64,000 nucleotides of DNA from Chloroflexota bacterium (GCA_022574675.1 JACZRO010000001.1:1-64000), one strand, 5' to 3'. Counted from the stretch's first letter, positions 43,854 through 55,931 are shown. A program made the numbers and translations. Notes: generated by a model from the sequence alone, not told the origin.

Positions 43854-45110
43854 TTGCCCGAGCCCGCCATTTTCAAAGCCAGCCGGATCGCCAACTCCGA
43901 TACCGACGGCTGGTTAAATGAACACGCCGTTGTGACGGACGATGCAGGCCGCATCGAGGCCGTGGTTCCCGCAGCAACCCTCGGTGACGCGTCGGGCATG
44001 CGGGTGTACGACCTGGGCGATGTGTCGCTGCTCCCGGGGCTGGTCGAGGCTCATTCCCACCTTCATTGCAGCGCGGACCTGGAGGCGTACGCCAACATCA
44101 CGTCCGAGAACGACGACAGATTTGTTATGCGGGCCGTCGGCGCGGCGCGAAAGGCCCTGCTTTCCGGGGTCACGACGATGAGGGACCTCGGGTCCCGCAA
44201 CCAGGTGGCGTTCCCCGTTCGTGACGCTATCGAAGCCGGCGTCGTGCCCGGGCCGCGGCTGTTGCTCGCCGGAACGCCCATCACCACGACCGCCGGCCAC
44301 TGCTGGATGTTCGGAACCGAAGCTGACACGGTCGACGAAGTGGTGAAGGCGGTTCGCGGTCAGGTCAAGCTGGGCGCCAACCTCATCAAGATCATGTCCA
44401 CGGGCGGGAATTTCACCCCTACCTCCAACCCTCGCACGCCGCAGTACCCGGTGGAAACGCTTCGCGCGGCGGTTGTGGAGGCTGAACGCCTGGGCGTGTA
44501 CGTCGTAGCCCATTCACATGCCGCGGCCGGGATTCGCCACTGTATCGATGCCGGCGTTCACCAGATCATTCACTGCCGTTGGCTATCTTCAGATCCGACG
44601 GTTCCGATGGATTACGACCCGGAAGGCGCAACCCGCCTTGCCGCCGAAGGCAGGTGGGTGGATCCCACGATCGGCCTCGCAACGCTTGGCGAAGAGGCCC
44701 GCGCCGCCGGAGCCCCACCGCGGAAGACGCACTGGTCGGTCGCGGCGGCGAGGCCCTCCCGTGAGCAGATCGTCGAGATGTTGCAGGACATGCGCGACAG
44801 GGGCGTGCGTTTCACCGCCGGGCTTGACATGGGTATGGCGTATGCAGACTTTGACAAGTCCAGCTACAACGCGATCACGTTCGTGGAGTCGCTGGGCTAC
44901 ACGCCGTGGGAAGGGATCGCGGCGGCGACTTCGGTGACGGCCGGGGCGCTCCGGGTCGAGGACACGGTCGGCTCGCTACAGCCCGGCAAGTACGCCGACA
45001 TGATGTCGGTCGCGGGCGACCCTTCCACGGATATCCGGGCGCTGGCGTCGTCGGTCGATGTGGTGAAAGGCGGCGTGCCGGTGAAGCTCGGGGGCAAGGC
45101 GCTGGTGTAG
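43854..45110 (+). CDS. Metal-dependent amidohydrolase, copy 1
   Basis: Amidohydrolase-superfamily TIM-barrel enzyme of 418 residues, of the type that includes Zn-dependent dipeptidases and imidazolonepropionase-like enzymes. The first metal motif is HSH at 67-69 (EAHSHLH). The Lys in LIKIMSTGG is in the place of the carboxylated bridging lysine. His in VVAHSHAA and IIHC and Asp in TAGLDMGMAY complete the set. The start is a TTG at 43854 with GAGGAG seven bases upstream; the much longer open frame to the left overlaps the divergent subunit gene and is not supported. It is a close paralogue of the next gene. The substrate, possibly a cyclic amide or dipeptide, is unassigned. Confidence 0.88.
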   Translation: MPEPAIFKASRIANSDTDGWLNEHAVVTDDAGRIEAVVPAATLGDASGMRVYDLGDVSLLPGLVEAHSHLHCSADLEAYANITSENDDRFVMRAVGAARKALLSGVTTMRDLGSRNQVAFPVRDAIEAGVVPGPRLLLAGTPITTTAGHCWMFGTEADTVDEVVKAVRGQVKLGANLIKIMSTGGNFTPTSNPRTPQYPVETLRAAVVEAERLGVYVVAHSHAAAGIRHCIDAGVHQIIHCRWLSSDPTVPMDYDPEGATRLAAEGRWVDPTIGLATLGEEARAAGAPPRKTHWSVAAARPSREQIVEMLQDMRDRGVRFTAGLDMGMAYADFDKSSYNAITFVESLGYTPWEGIAAATSVTAGALRVEDTVGSLQPGKYADMMSVAGDPSTDIRALASSVDVVKGGVPVKLGGKALV

Positions 45111-45214
45111 GAGAGTGCGTGTTCCGTCCAATGCCTGTCGGGCCGTCGCGCACATTCGCGACCTCAATCGACAATCGATAGTTTCTCTGTAGCGATCAAC
45201 CGGGGATCTCACTG

Positions 45215-46486
45215 GTGACAGAAAACGCCGTCTTCACAGCCGCCCGCGTCGCCAACGCCGACGCGAACGGGTGGTTGCCAGACCATGCCGTCGTCGTCGA
45301 GGACGGCCGTATATCTGACGTGGCGCCGCAAAGTTCGCTCGCTATCGGCATAGCTGACACGCATGCGGTCCATGACCTGGGTGACGTATCGCTGCTGCCC
45401 GGCTTGATCGAGGCGCACGCACATATGCATGCCGCGGCGGGCGACGACCCGGTGTACACCCAGTACGCGGCGTTCAACGACACGACGGAGTTTTTCATCA
45501 TGCGCGCCGTCGATCACGTCCGGACGGCTTTGCTGTCCGGCGTGACGACTATGCGTGATCTCGGTGGTCCGGCGGACGTGGTGTTCCCGGTCCGTGACGC
45601 CGTACGCGCGGGCGTCATCCCGGGTCCGCGCCTCCAACTGGCCGGCGCGCCGATAACGACGACCGCCGGCCACTGCTGGTTCTTCGGCGTCGAGGCGGAC
45701 ACGGCGGATGAGGTCGTACGCGCCGTTCGGAACCAGGTAAAGCTGGGCGCAGATGTGATCAAGATCATGTCCACGGGCGGGATGTTCACCCCCACGGCGA
45801 ATCCGCGATCGGCCCAGTACCCGGTGGAGACGCTGCGCGCCGCCGTGGTGGAGGCGGAGCGCCTGAATGTGCAGATCGTGTCGCACTGCCTTGCGGCGGA
45901 CGGTGTGCGCAATTGCGTGGAGGCGGGAATCCACTGCCTGATCCATGCCCGCTGGTACGACTCCGATTTCAGCAAGGGCCTCGCCTATGATCCCGAGATC
46001 GCCCGGATGGCCGCCGACAAGGGCATCTGGGCCGATCCGACGACCGGCCACATCATGGTTGGCGACTTGCGGATCAAGGCCGGCGATGTTGCGCCGCGCG
46101 TGCCTCACTGGGCCGTGTCCGCCATCACGGTCCCCGAAGATGAGCATGATGCCGCTTTGCGCGATATGCGCGAGCGGGGCGTGCGGTTCGTGACCGGGCT
46201 GGACATGGGAATGGCGCACGGAGAGTTCGACATGTCCGCCGCGAACGCATGGTCGTTCGTGGAGCTTTTGGGCTTCACAAACTGGGAGGCGCTCGCGGCG
46301 TCGACGGTCGATACGGCCGAATCGTTGCGCATCGGATCTGAGACCGGAGCGATCCGGCCCGGGCTGAGCGCGGACCTGATGGCGGTGTCCGGAGACCCGG
46401 CGGAAGATATCCGAGACCTGCTCAACTGCACGGACGTCGTGATGGAGGGGCGGCTCGTCAAGCGGAACGGTCGCGCTCTGGTCTAG
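45215..46486 (+). CDS. Metal-dependent amidohydrolase, copy 2
   Basis: Amidohydrolase of 423 residues, paralogous to the upstream gene across its full length. HxH is HAH at 68-70, the bridging lysine lies in VIKIMSTGGM, further His ligands lie in IVSHCLAA and LIHARW, and the catalytic Asp in VTGLDMGMAH. It starts at a GTG about 104 bases after copy 1 with no strong ribosome site. The GHCWFFG block, shared with copy 1, is probably part of the substrate pocket. Its stop lies inside the four-base sequence CTAG, which also holds the stop of the convergent histidine kinase. Substrate unassigned. Confidence 0.88.
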   Translation: MTENAVFTAARVANADANGWLPDHAVVVEDGRISDVAPQSSLAIGIADTHAVHDLGDVSLLPGLIEAHAHMHAAAGDDPVYTQYAAFNDTTEFFIMRAVDHVRTALLSGVTTMRDLGGPADVVFPVRDAVRAGVIPGPRLQLAGAPITTTAGHCWFFGVEADTADEVVRAVRNQVKLGADVIKIMSTGGMFTPTANPRSAQYPVETLRAAVVEAERLNVQIVSHCLAADGVRNCVEAGIHCLIHARWYDSDFSKGLAYDPEIARMAADKGIWADPTTGHIMVGDLRIKAGDVAPRVPHWAVSAITVPEDEHDAALRDMRERGVRFVTGLDMGMAHGEFDMSAANAWSFVELLGFTNWEALAASTVDTAESLRIGSETGAIRPGLSADLMAVSGDPAEDIRDLLNCTDVVMEGRLVKRNGRALV

Positions 46487-49400
46487 GCGGCCGGCGTATC
46501 CCGGCCGAGGGGCTCTTCCGCCGGTTGCTCGAACGGCAGAGCGAATGAGAAGACCGAGCCGCGACCGGCCTCGCTTTCGACCCACATCCTGCCGTGGTGT
46601 CTCTGGACAAGCCCGCGGCTTACGTAAAGGCCAAGTCCGGTCCCCCGGATGCGTCGCTTCACCGGGTCACTGCCCCGGAAAAAGCGCTCGAACATGCGCT
46701 CCTGGTCTTCGGAAGAGATCCCAAGTCCTGTGTCCGTGACGGAGACGATGACGTCTTCGTCACGGACCTCGCAACTCACTTCGACCGCGCCGCCCTCGTG
46801 GCTGTATTTGATTGCGTTTGATACCAGGTTGCTGACGACCTGTTCAATGGCCTGCCGGTCCCCCTCGATCAACCGCAGGTCGTCGAATCCCACCGTCTTG
46901 ACCTCTACGCCGGCCTGTGCCGCGGACGGTTGGAGCAGGTCTATAGCCCCGGTCACGAGCGTCCCGATGTCGAACATGGTGACCATTAACGGAACGGAGA
47001 GGTCCTCCGCCATCTCCAGGTGGGAGAACACGTTCAGTAAATTCTGCATTCGGGTCGTCGATCTGGACGCTTTTATCAGAAGTTCGAGCTGCTTTTCCGG
47101 GACGTCCCCTGCCGTGCCTTCCAGTACCAGGTCCATGAAGGCACGGAGCGCTGTCAGCGGACTTTTCAACTCGTGCGCGACCGTGGTCATCAACTCGGTT
47201 TTCTGGATATTGATGTCCTTGAGCTCCTCACTGGCCTCGCGCAAAGCCGTGTGGAGGCGGGCGTTGGCCACGGCGCCGGCCACCTGGCTGCCAACGCGTG
47301 TGGCGATCTCCAGTTCCCGGCTCCCATACACATCGGGTTTCGAGGAGGTCAGCGTCAGACCCGCGATGGTGCGGTCATCGGACACGAGGGGCACGACAAT
47401 CATCGATCGCGCCGTGGACTCGTTGGCCCAGGGGAGCCGGCCAAGAAACTCGACGATTTCGGATTCGTCGAGGACGGCGCCCCGGCGCCTGCGCATGAGC
47501 GTCCCCAACCGCGTGCCACGGAACGCCTTGATCGGTATTTCTCGCCCGATGCCGAATCCCGTTTGAGGTTCGCCTTCTGCCCATGCGTAGATCACCGAGC
47601 TACGGCGAGGGTCTACGTACGAGATCGATATCCGGTCGAAATCGATTAGCTCACGTACCTGGTCCGCGAACCGGGCGTAGACGGAATCGATGTCCAGCGA
47701 TGAACCAACTATTCGTCCGATTTCCGCGAGTACGGCGCGCTCTCTCGCTTCGGTCTCGGCACGTTCGTACAGCTCCGAGTTCGTGATCGCCGTCGACGCG
47801 AGCGCGGCGATCCGACGCGCCAGGACCGCGTGTGCCTCCGTGTAGGCCTCTTCTTGATTGATCCTCAATGCGAGGAACCCTATGGGCCGATCACGCGAGA
47901 TCAACGGAACGAACAGTGACGAAACGAGCCCCTGGGCCTCGCCCGGTATCTGCGAAGTCCGTTCATACCCGCGCCCGCCTTGTTGGAACAGCGTCTCGCC
48001 CCGCTCCAGGACCGGCGCCAGGTTGGTGTCGGAGATAACGCGGACCGTTCCAACTTCCAGCCCGGGGACGACCACACCGGTCACATGCGAGACCGAGGCA
48101 TGAATACCGTCAGGGTCGCGGACGCCGATCACCAGGCGATCAAATGGCAGGATTTGCCGGACCTGCTCGGCGAACTGCTCGTAGACCGTCTCAATATCAA
48201 GAGACGAGTTCACGATCCGGCCGATCTCTCCGAGCGCCGACTCTTCACGAGCCTGTTGGTCAGACCGTTCGTGCATCCTTGCGTTCGCGAGCGCACCCGC
48301 TATCTGCGCCGAGATACGCTCAAGCAGCTCAAAGTGGTAATCGGTGTGAGCGTCGACCTCAGTCGATACCACGCACAGGAGACCGATCACCTGCCCCTGT
48401 GCTCGCAGTGGCGAATAAAGCAGAGAGAACACACCGGAATCGAGCACGGGCTGGGCATCCGGGAAGTCTCGGATCCGCGCTCTGAGGTCCGGAATGGCAA
48501 GACCCTCCCCCGTCCGAACAACGAACTCCATTAATGCGTTCGGACTCCACTGATCTGTCGTACCGTAAATGGAGGACTGTGGTGAAAATTCACTGACGTG
48601 CCGCATGGACAACTCACCGGTACCGGGCTCTACCTCGATCACGGAAACCCGATCGGCCGGCATGAGGGTGCACAATTGTTCGGCAAATCGGTCGTAAACA
48701 TCTTCAATCTTGGGCGTCGAGGTGATGATCCGGCCGATCTCTCCGAGCACCGCCTCTTCCCGGGCTTGCCGGCCTGAACGTTCCAGCAGCTCTGCATTTG
48801 TGATCGCCGATGAGACCAGGGCGGCGACGCGACGGGCGAGCACCGCGTCCGCCTCGGTGTAGGCGTCCTCTACCAGAGCACGAACACTGAAAAATCCGAC
48901 AGGTCGATCGCGCTCGATGAGCGGCACGACGATGCTCGAACGAATCCCGGCCGCAACTCCTTCAGCCATCCCGGGGGTGGCGGCGGCACGTTCGTTCATC
49001 TCAGCGCCCTGGAGGAACAGCGTCTCGGCGTCCTTCAGAACCGGCCCAAGCGGACTTTCCGCCAGCTTCCAGATCGAGCCCACCTCAAGCCCCGGGATCT
49101 CGACGCCGGTGACGTGAGAGATGGTGAACTCTCCCTCCCCCGGTCCGATCCGCGCGATGGCAAGCCGGTCGAAGTTGAGAATGCGGGCCACCTGTTCGGA
49201 GAACTGCGCGTAAACCGCCTCAATGCCGAGCGACGAGTTGACGATACGGCCGATCTCAGCCAACGCGGACTCTTCCCGCGCCTGGCGATCAGCGCGCTCG
49301 TGAAGCATGGCGTTGGCGAGCGCGCCGGCGATCTGTGCGGAAATACGCTCGAGCAACTCGAGGTGATAATCGGTGTGGACCCCGGCCTCCGTCGAGGCGA

Positions 49401-51519
49401 CACACAGGAGGCCGATAACCTCACCCTGGGATCGTAGCGGGGAGTAGAGGACGGAACGCACGCCCGCTTCGACGATCGGTCGAACACCCGGCGAGCTGCC
49501 GATAAGCTCAGCAAGGTCTGCGACCGCAAGGGCCCGCCCCGACTGGACGACGGTCTCCAGCAGACCGTTTCGGCTAAGCCGCCGCCTGGTCCCGGCGCCC
49601 GAAGAAGGTATCGTCAGCCCGCTCACATACCGGATGGACAACTCGGCGATCGCCGGATCAATTTCGATCACCGAAACCCGCTCGGCGGGCATCAGGGCAC
49701 GTACCTGCTCGGCGAACCGGTCGTAAACGTCCTCGATCCGGAGCGACGAGGTGATGATCCTGCCGATCTCGGCGAGCGCCGCTTCCTCGCGCGCCTGCCG
49801 CTCCGTCCGCGCCCTGAGTTCGGCGTTTGCGATGGTGCCGGCAATCTGACCGCCGATGCGCACCAGAAGATCAAGGTCAGCCTCTGTATAGGCGCCCGGC
49901 GTGGCGGCGCCAACGGCGAGGGTCGCCACAAATTGCCCGTCGGAGATCAACGGCACGTAGATTCCGCAACGGATCCCGGCATCCAAAATGTGACGCGCGT
50001 CCGGGAAGCGGTCCAGGGCTTTTTTGATGTCGGACACGAGAATCGGACGTCGATCACGGACAACGGCATCCAGGATCCCGCGATTGCTTTCCGGCCTCAG
50101 GCCGCCCCTGGGCAGGGTCGGCACCGGCTTGCCAGACACGTAGCTTGTTCTAAGCCGGCCGCTGTGGTGGTCCAGGGTGCAGATCGAGATCCTCTCGAAC
50201 GGCAGGACACGGGAGACCTGCCCCGCGAACGCTTCGTATACGTCGTCAATGTTTGGCGAGGCGGCCAGGACCCGCCCGATCTCGGCAAACACGTCACGCT
50301 CACGCGCGCTCCGCTCCATGTCCGTGTACAGTCGGGCGCTGGCCACTACGGGAGCGATCTGCCTGCCGATCCGGTCCAGAAGTTCAAGATGGGCACCGGT
50401 GTACGCTTCGGGATCCCGGGCTCGGGCGCTGAGCGTACCTATCACGTCGCCCCGGTGCTCGAGCGGCACGATGATCGCTGTGCGCAGCCCCACCGCCAGC
50501 CCATCCGCGACGGAACTGTAAGTCGATCGCGACCGGTACGCCTCGCCATCCAGGAGGAGGCCCCGGCGCTCCTCGACGACCTGCTGGAGTGGGGACTGCG
50601 AGGGCGAATGCCGCGAGCCTTGCTCCCAACCCGGCACGTCGAGTCCGGACACGTGTGTCGTGGTGAACGTCCCGTCGGCCAACTCATAAATGTTGATGGC
50701 GACGCGGTCGGCCGGGAGGACGGATCGAACTTCGTCTGCGAATCGCTCGTAGGTCTCTGAGATGTCCGGGGAGGCGGATATGATTCGCCCGATCTCGGCG
50801 AGGACATCGCGCTCGTCGGCGCGGCCCTCGGCCTCGTCGCGGCGGCGGCGAGTCTCGTCGACCTGGCGCTCGAAGCCCGAGCGCGTCCGTTGCATAGCCC
50901 GGCCCACGATCGTGAACACTACAGCCGTAGCGGCAAACGTAAGAACGTCCCCGAGTACGCCTGTGACGGGGGTCGCTTCGGCGGTCAACGCCCACGCCAG
51001 GCTCGCCGGGACCAGGGCCATAAACGCGCCGACAAGTATGGCCAGCCAGATTCTCAGCCGCATCGTGGCTGTCACGACCACCAGAGTCACGAGTGCGACG
51101 GCGGGTTGCGCGGCGTAGGACAGGTTCTCCGGGTCGTTCCGTGAAACGAGGTAGTACACCGCCGGAAACACGGCCGTCGCAAGCGCCAGGTCGGCAGCAA
51201 TCCCGAGCGCGATCGCTCGCCGAACATACCCCCGGGCAAGCAAGAGGGCGCTTGCCCCCGCGTACAACGCGACGACAATTACGACTACAGCCCACAGCGG
51301 CCGCACGGACTCCATGCCGTCCGACAAAAGCGCCAGCAATAGCACCGCAACGGCCAGTGCTATCCGCACCGGGATCACCGACCACTCGAGCAGGGCGCCC
51401 GGCAGGCCGATCACACGATCCAGTTCGAAGGCGCCGCGGCGCGTGTGGCCCGCGACTATTTCGGGAGCCGTCCCACTATGGCGATCCTGAACCACGGCCA
51501 TTTCAGAAGCCGTCCCCAC
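46483..51519 (-). CDS. Giant sensor histidine kinase with seven tandem GAF domains
   Basis: Membrane-linked histidine kinase of 1,678 residues. Hydrophobic segments between residues 50 and 205 form about five or six membrane helices. A short coiled coil follows (about 210-235). Seven GAF domains of about 170 residues each begin near 238, 405, 574, 745, 917, 1089 and 1256, each opened by a conserved linker (ARExxxLxEIGRI). The dimerisation/phosphoacceptor domain has His1449 in AHELKSPL, and the ATPase domain has NLVSNAIKYS, DTGLGIS and GTGLGLY. GAF domains 3 and 5, and 4 and 6, are the closest pairs, so a two-domain block was duplicated. The GTG start has no strong ribosome site; an ATG six codons later is possible. 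A winged-helix regulator gene lies 119 bases upstream. Confidence 0.93.
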   Translation of the reverse strand: MGTASEMAVVQDRHSGTAPEIVAGHTRRGAFELDRVIGLPGALLEWSVIPVRIALAVAVLLLALLSDGMESVRPLWAVVVIVVALYAGASALLLARGYVRRAIALGIAADLALATAVFPAVYYLVSRNDPENLSYAAQPAVALVTLVVVTATMRLRIWLAILVGAFMALVPASLAWALTAEATPVTGVLGDVLTFAATAVVFTIVGRAMQRTRSGFERQVDETRRRRDEAEGRADERDVLAEIGRIISASPDISETYERFADEVRSVLPADRVAINIYELADGTFTTTHVSGLDVPGWEQGSRHSPSQSPLQQVVEERRGLLLDGEAYRSRSTYSSVADGLAVGLRTAIIVPLEHRGDVIGTLSARARDPEAYTGAHLELLDRIGRQIAPVVASARLYTDMERSARERDVFAEIGRVLAASPNIDDVYEAFAGQVSRVLPFERISICTLDHHSGRLRTSYVSGKPVPTLPRGGLRPESNRGILDAVVRDRRPILVSDIKKALDRFPDARHILDAGIRCGIYVPLISDGQFVATLAVGAATPGAYTEADLDLLVRIGGQIAGTIANAELRARTERQAREEAALAEIGRIITSSLRIEDVYDRFAEQVRALMPAERVSVIEIDPAIAELSIRYVSGLTIPSSGAGTRRRLSRNGLLETVVQSGRALAVADLAELIGSSPGVRPIVEAGVRSVLYSPLRSQGEVIGLLCVASTEAGVHTDYHLELLERISAQIAGALANAMLHERADRQAREESALAEIGRIVNSSLGIEAVYAQFSEQVARILNFDRLAIARIGPGEGEFTISHVTGVEIPGLEVGSIWKLAESPLGPVLKDAETLFLQGAEMNERAAATPGMAEGVAAGIRSSIVVPLIERDRPVGFFSVRALVEDAYTEADAVLARRVAALVSSAITNAELLERSGRQAREEAVLGEIGRIITSTPKIEDVYDRFAEQLCTLMPADRVSVIEVEPGTGELSMRHVSEFSPQSSIYGTTDQWSPNALMEFVVRTGEGLAIPDLRARIRDFPDAQPVLDSGVFSLLYSPLRAQGQVIGLLCVVSTEVDAHTDYHFELLERISAQIAGALANARMHERSDQQAREESALGEIGRIVNSSLDIETVYEQFAEQVRQILPFDRLVIGVRDPDGIHASVSHVTGVVVPGLEVGTVRVISDTNLAPVLERGETLFQQGGRGYERTSQIPGEAQGLVSSLFVPLISRDRPIGFLALRINQEEAYTEAHAVLARRIAALASTAITNSELYERAETEARERAVLAEIGRIVGSSLDIDSVYARFADQVRELIDFDRISISYVDPRRSSVIYAWAEGEPQTGFGIGREIPIKAFRGTRLGTLMRRRRGAVLDESEIVEFLGRLPWANESTARSMIVVPLVSDDRTIAGLTLTSSKPDVYGSRELEIATRVGSQVAGAVANARLHTALREASEELKDINIQKTELMTTVAHELKSPLTALRAFMDLVLEGTAGDVPEKQLELLIKASRSTTRMQNLLNVFSHLEMAEDLSVPLMVTMFDIGTLVTGAIDLLQPSAAQAGVEVKTVGFDDLRLIEGDRQAIEQVVSNLVSNAIKYSHEGGAVEVSCEVRDEDVIVSVTDTGLGISSEDQERMFERFFRGSDPVKRRIRGTGLGLYVSRGLVQRHHGRMWVESEAGRGSVFSFALPFEQPAEEPLGRDTPAA

Positions 51520-51638
51520 TACGGTCGTACTTAATCGTGTTCGTGGCCGAGCCTACGGGGAGTTATCCGCTACGGCAAGCGCAAAAGGTCATGGGTCGAA
51601 CACACACAGGCCGGCATACGCCGTCCAGATCGATGGGT

Positions 51639-52304
51639 CTAGGTCTCGGAAGCTCGGAACCGGTAACCGACGTTCCAAACGGTCTCTATGAACCGATGTT
51701 CCACATCGTTGATCTTGCTGCGCAAACGCCGGATGTGCACGTCCACGGTTCGCGTGCCACCGTAGTAGTCATACGCCCAGACCGTTTGTAACAACGCCTC
51801 ACGAGAGTAGACGTGGCCAGGATTGGACGCCAGGACGCGAAGTAGCTCGTATTCCTTGAACGTCAGATCAACCTTGCGGCCTGATACGGTCACCTCATAA
51901 CGGTCGAGATCTATCCGGATTTCGCCCTGCTGCACGACGTTAGCGGAGTCATCGCCGCCCGAGCGCGCAACCAAGATGCCGATCCTGACAGCAAATTCTT
52001 CGGCGCGAAACGGCGGAAAACAGAAGTCGACCAGCCCCCTGGACACGTCCACATCCCCGGCCGTAACGCCCGGCATGAGGACCATGACCGGAAGTGAAAG
52101 GCCGAAGGCTGTCTCGACGCGCGAGCGTAGTTCTATGCCGCTGGCCCCGGACAGGACCGCAACGGCATGACGCCGGTCAACTCCGTCCGGTATCCGGACT
52201 TCAGTAAGGCGGAACGGTGTGATATCGACGCCGGAAGCCCCAATGGCGACCTCCAACCGGCCAACTTCGTCGTTCGGGATTCCGACGAACAACACCGTGA
52301 TCAT
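51639..52304 (-). CDS. OmpR-type winged-helix regulator with a degenerate receiver
   Basis: Response-regulator-like protein of 221 residues. The C-terminal DNA-binding domain (about residues 125-218) is a clear OmpR/PhoB winged helix: LTFKEYELLRVLASN, then YSREALLQTVWAYD, then RTVDVHIRRLRSKI. The N-terminal domain looks like a receiver fold, but the end of the third strand reads AVAVLSG, with no phospho-accepting Asp, and the usual Lys before the final helix is replaced (DFCFPPF). It is therefore probably not controlled by phosphorylation at that site. It is transcribed just ahead of the GAF-array kinase, which suggests a non-classical signalling pair. Confidence 0.85.
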   Translation of the reverse strand: MITVLFVGIPNDEVGRLEVAIGASGVDITPFRLTEVRIPDGVDRRHAVAVLSGASGIELRSRVETAFGLSLPVMVLMPGVTAGDVDVSRGLVDFCFPPFRAEEFAVRIGILVARSGGDDSANVVQQGEIRIDLDRYEVTVSGRKVDLTFKEYELLRVLASNPGHVYSREALLQTVWAYDYYGGTRTVDVHIRRLRSKINDVEHRFIETVWNVGYRFRASET

Positions 52305-52522
52305 GTGGCTGGCGCCCCGTCATACGGCCACCGCGATAGGGAGAAACGGCGATATCGAGCCTGTTCTTTGCCCGTACGGCTACTGCCAGAGGTGATCGGC
52401 TTCATCAAAACGACAGATCAGAACGTGAAACATCACACAATGGTATTACGGGATGTCGGGCCGAGAATGGGACTGATCCGGCCCAATTCTGTGGTCAGTA
52501 AGACAGGCGTCCGGCATTTCCG
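52305..52522. other. Divergent gap between the regulator and the str operon
   Basis: I see no gene between the regulator start and the str operon promoter. The gap is 361 bases in total up to rpsL. Apart from the rightward promoter I find no confident regulatory element, and no good promoter for the regulator. Confidence 0.5.
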
Positions 52523-52552
52523 TTGACGTGGACCGCCGAGGATTCTTATACT
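52523..52552 (+). promoter_or_regulatory. Sigma70-type promoter of the str/S10 operon
   Basis: TTGACG (52523-52528) and TATACT (52547-52552) separated by 18 bases are close to consensus. Transcription should begin near 52559, leaving a leader of about 105 bases before rpsL, enough for autogenous or antitermination control, although I do not see a specific site. Confidence 0.75.
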
Positions 52553-52665
52553 TCTCGTTTGTCGTTTGTTGCGAGTGAGGCGGCGCGGCCCGGATAAATC
52601 CCGGTCGCATCGTACCTGAAACACCTGCATGAACACGGCGCTGGGAACAAATCCAGGGCGGGGTA

Positions 52666-53082
52666 ATGCCGACAGCGAATCAACTGATGCGCAATCCGCG
52701 CAAGCGTACGCGTGCAAAGTCCAAGACGCCGGCGCTCGGGTTCGTCTATAACTCGTTGACGGACCGGTTGCGACGCGGCAAAGGCAGTCCGCAAAAACGT
52801 GGCGTGTGCCTACAGGTGAAAACCGTCACACCAAAGAAGCCCAACTCGGCGCTTCGCAAGGTGGCACGCGTCAGGCTGACCAACGGTATCGAGGTCACGG
52901 CGTACATAGGCGGAGAAGGTCATAACCTGCAGGAACACTCGGTCGTCCTCATAAGGGGCGGAAGGGTCAAGGACCTCCCGGGTGTTCGATATCACATAGT
53001 GCGCGGGGCGCTCGACACTTCGGGCGTCGATGCCCGCCGCAGGGGCCGTAGCAAATACGGCGCTGCGAAGCCGCAGAGTTAA
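52666..53082 (+). CDS. rpsL: 30S ribosomal protein S12
   Basis: S12 of 138 residues, a decoding-centre protein. The [16 protein letters not shown] block and [13 protein letters not shown] contain the conserved lysines associated with streptomycin sensitivity, both unchanged. It starts the str operon, and a near-consensus promoter lies about 110 bases upstream. The N-terminus [10 protein letters not shown] departs slightly from the usual MPTxNQLxRKGR. The ribosome site is only a weak GGGCGGGG. Confidence 0.97.
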   Translation: MPTANQLMRNPRKRTRAKSKTPALGFVYNSLTDRLRRGKGSPQKRGVCLQVKTVTPKKPNSALRKVARVRLTNGIEVTAYIGGEGHNLQEHSVVLIRGGRVKDLPGVRYHIVRGALDTSGVDARRRGRSKYGAAKPQS

Positions 53083-53282
53083 TTACGAGGGCCGGCTGTC
53101 CGAAAGACAAACCGGCACAACCACCCCGACATGACGGGCCAGGTGGAACCCACGCAGGGCGCCAGACCCAAAAGAAGTCGGGGTTTTTGCTGGAAAGGAA
53201 ATAACGCTTCCATAAGACGGACGCACGCCCGGGTCTCCGAGTCACGAGACGCAACGGGCACCGATCGGAAGCTGATTGACAG

Positions 53283-53753
53283 ATGGCAAGGCGAAGACGC
53301 GCAGAGCGACGAATAATTGACCCGGACCCACGTTATGGAAACGTGGAACTGGCGCGTTTTACGAACCGTCTTATGAAGGGCGGCAAGAAGACGGTGGCGC
53401 AACGCGTCGTCTACAGCGCCCTGGAACTGCTGGAAAAGGAAACCAACCGGCCCGGTCTTGAGGTGTTCGAGCAGGCGATCCGCAACGCGACGCCGATGCT
53501 CGAGGTCAAGCCTCGCCGGGTGGGGGGCGCCACCTATCAGGTGCCGACGGAGGTCCGGCCGGAACGCCGGGTCTCCCTGGCGATGAGGTGGCTAATCACG
53601 GCGGCGAGAGCCCGCCAGGGAGCGCCGATCTCGCGGCGTCTTTACAACGAACTCCTCGACGCGTCACGTGGCCAGGGCGCAGCGGTGCGCCGACGCGAAG
53701 AACTTCACCGCATGGCAGAGGCAAACCGGGCCTTCGTCCACTACCGCTGGTAA
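53283..53753 (+). CDS. rpsG: 30S ribosomal protein S7
   Basis: S7 of 156 residues, a primary 16S rRNA binder that nucleates the 30S head. The ARRRRAERRIIDPDPRYG start, NRLMKGGKKTVA and VRRREELHRMAEANRAFVHYRW end are diagnostic. It follows rpsL by 200 bases, an unusually long gap in which I see no gene or clear hairpin. CGGAAG precedes the ATG. Confidence 0.97.
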   Translation: MARRRRAERRIIDPDPRYGNVELARFTNRLMKGGKKTVAQRVVYSALELLEKETNRPGLEVFEQAIRNATPMLEVKPRRVGGATYQVPTEVRPERRVSLAMRWLITAARARQGAPISRRLYNELLDASRGQGAAVRRREELHRMAEANRAFVHYRW

Positions 53754-53826
53754 TCACACCAAACTCAGCTCCGGGGGGTTGACCACTCCACCGGCAAGAA
53801 GGCCGGAGAGTACAGGCTTAACGCGA

Positions 53827-55923
<2,097 letters not shown>

Positions 55924-55931
55924 GCAAGTCA

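Noticed and set aside
45209-46585. Minus-strand open frame of 458 codons opposite the second amidohydrolase
   Set aside because: It is a shadow of a clear metal-dependent amidohydrolase; its product is rich in Arg, His and Val with no recognisable domain.
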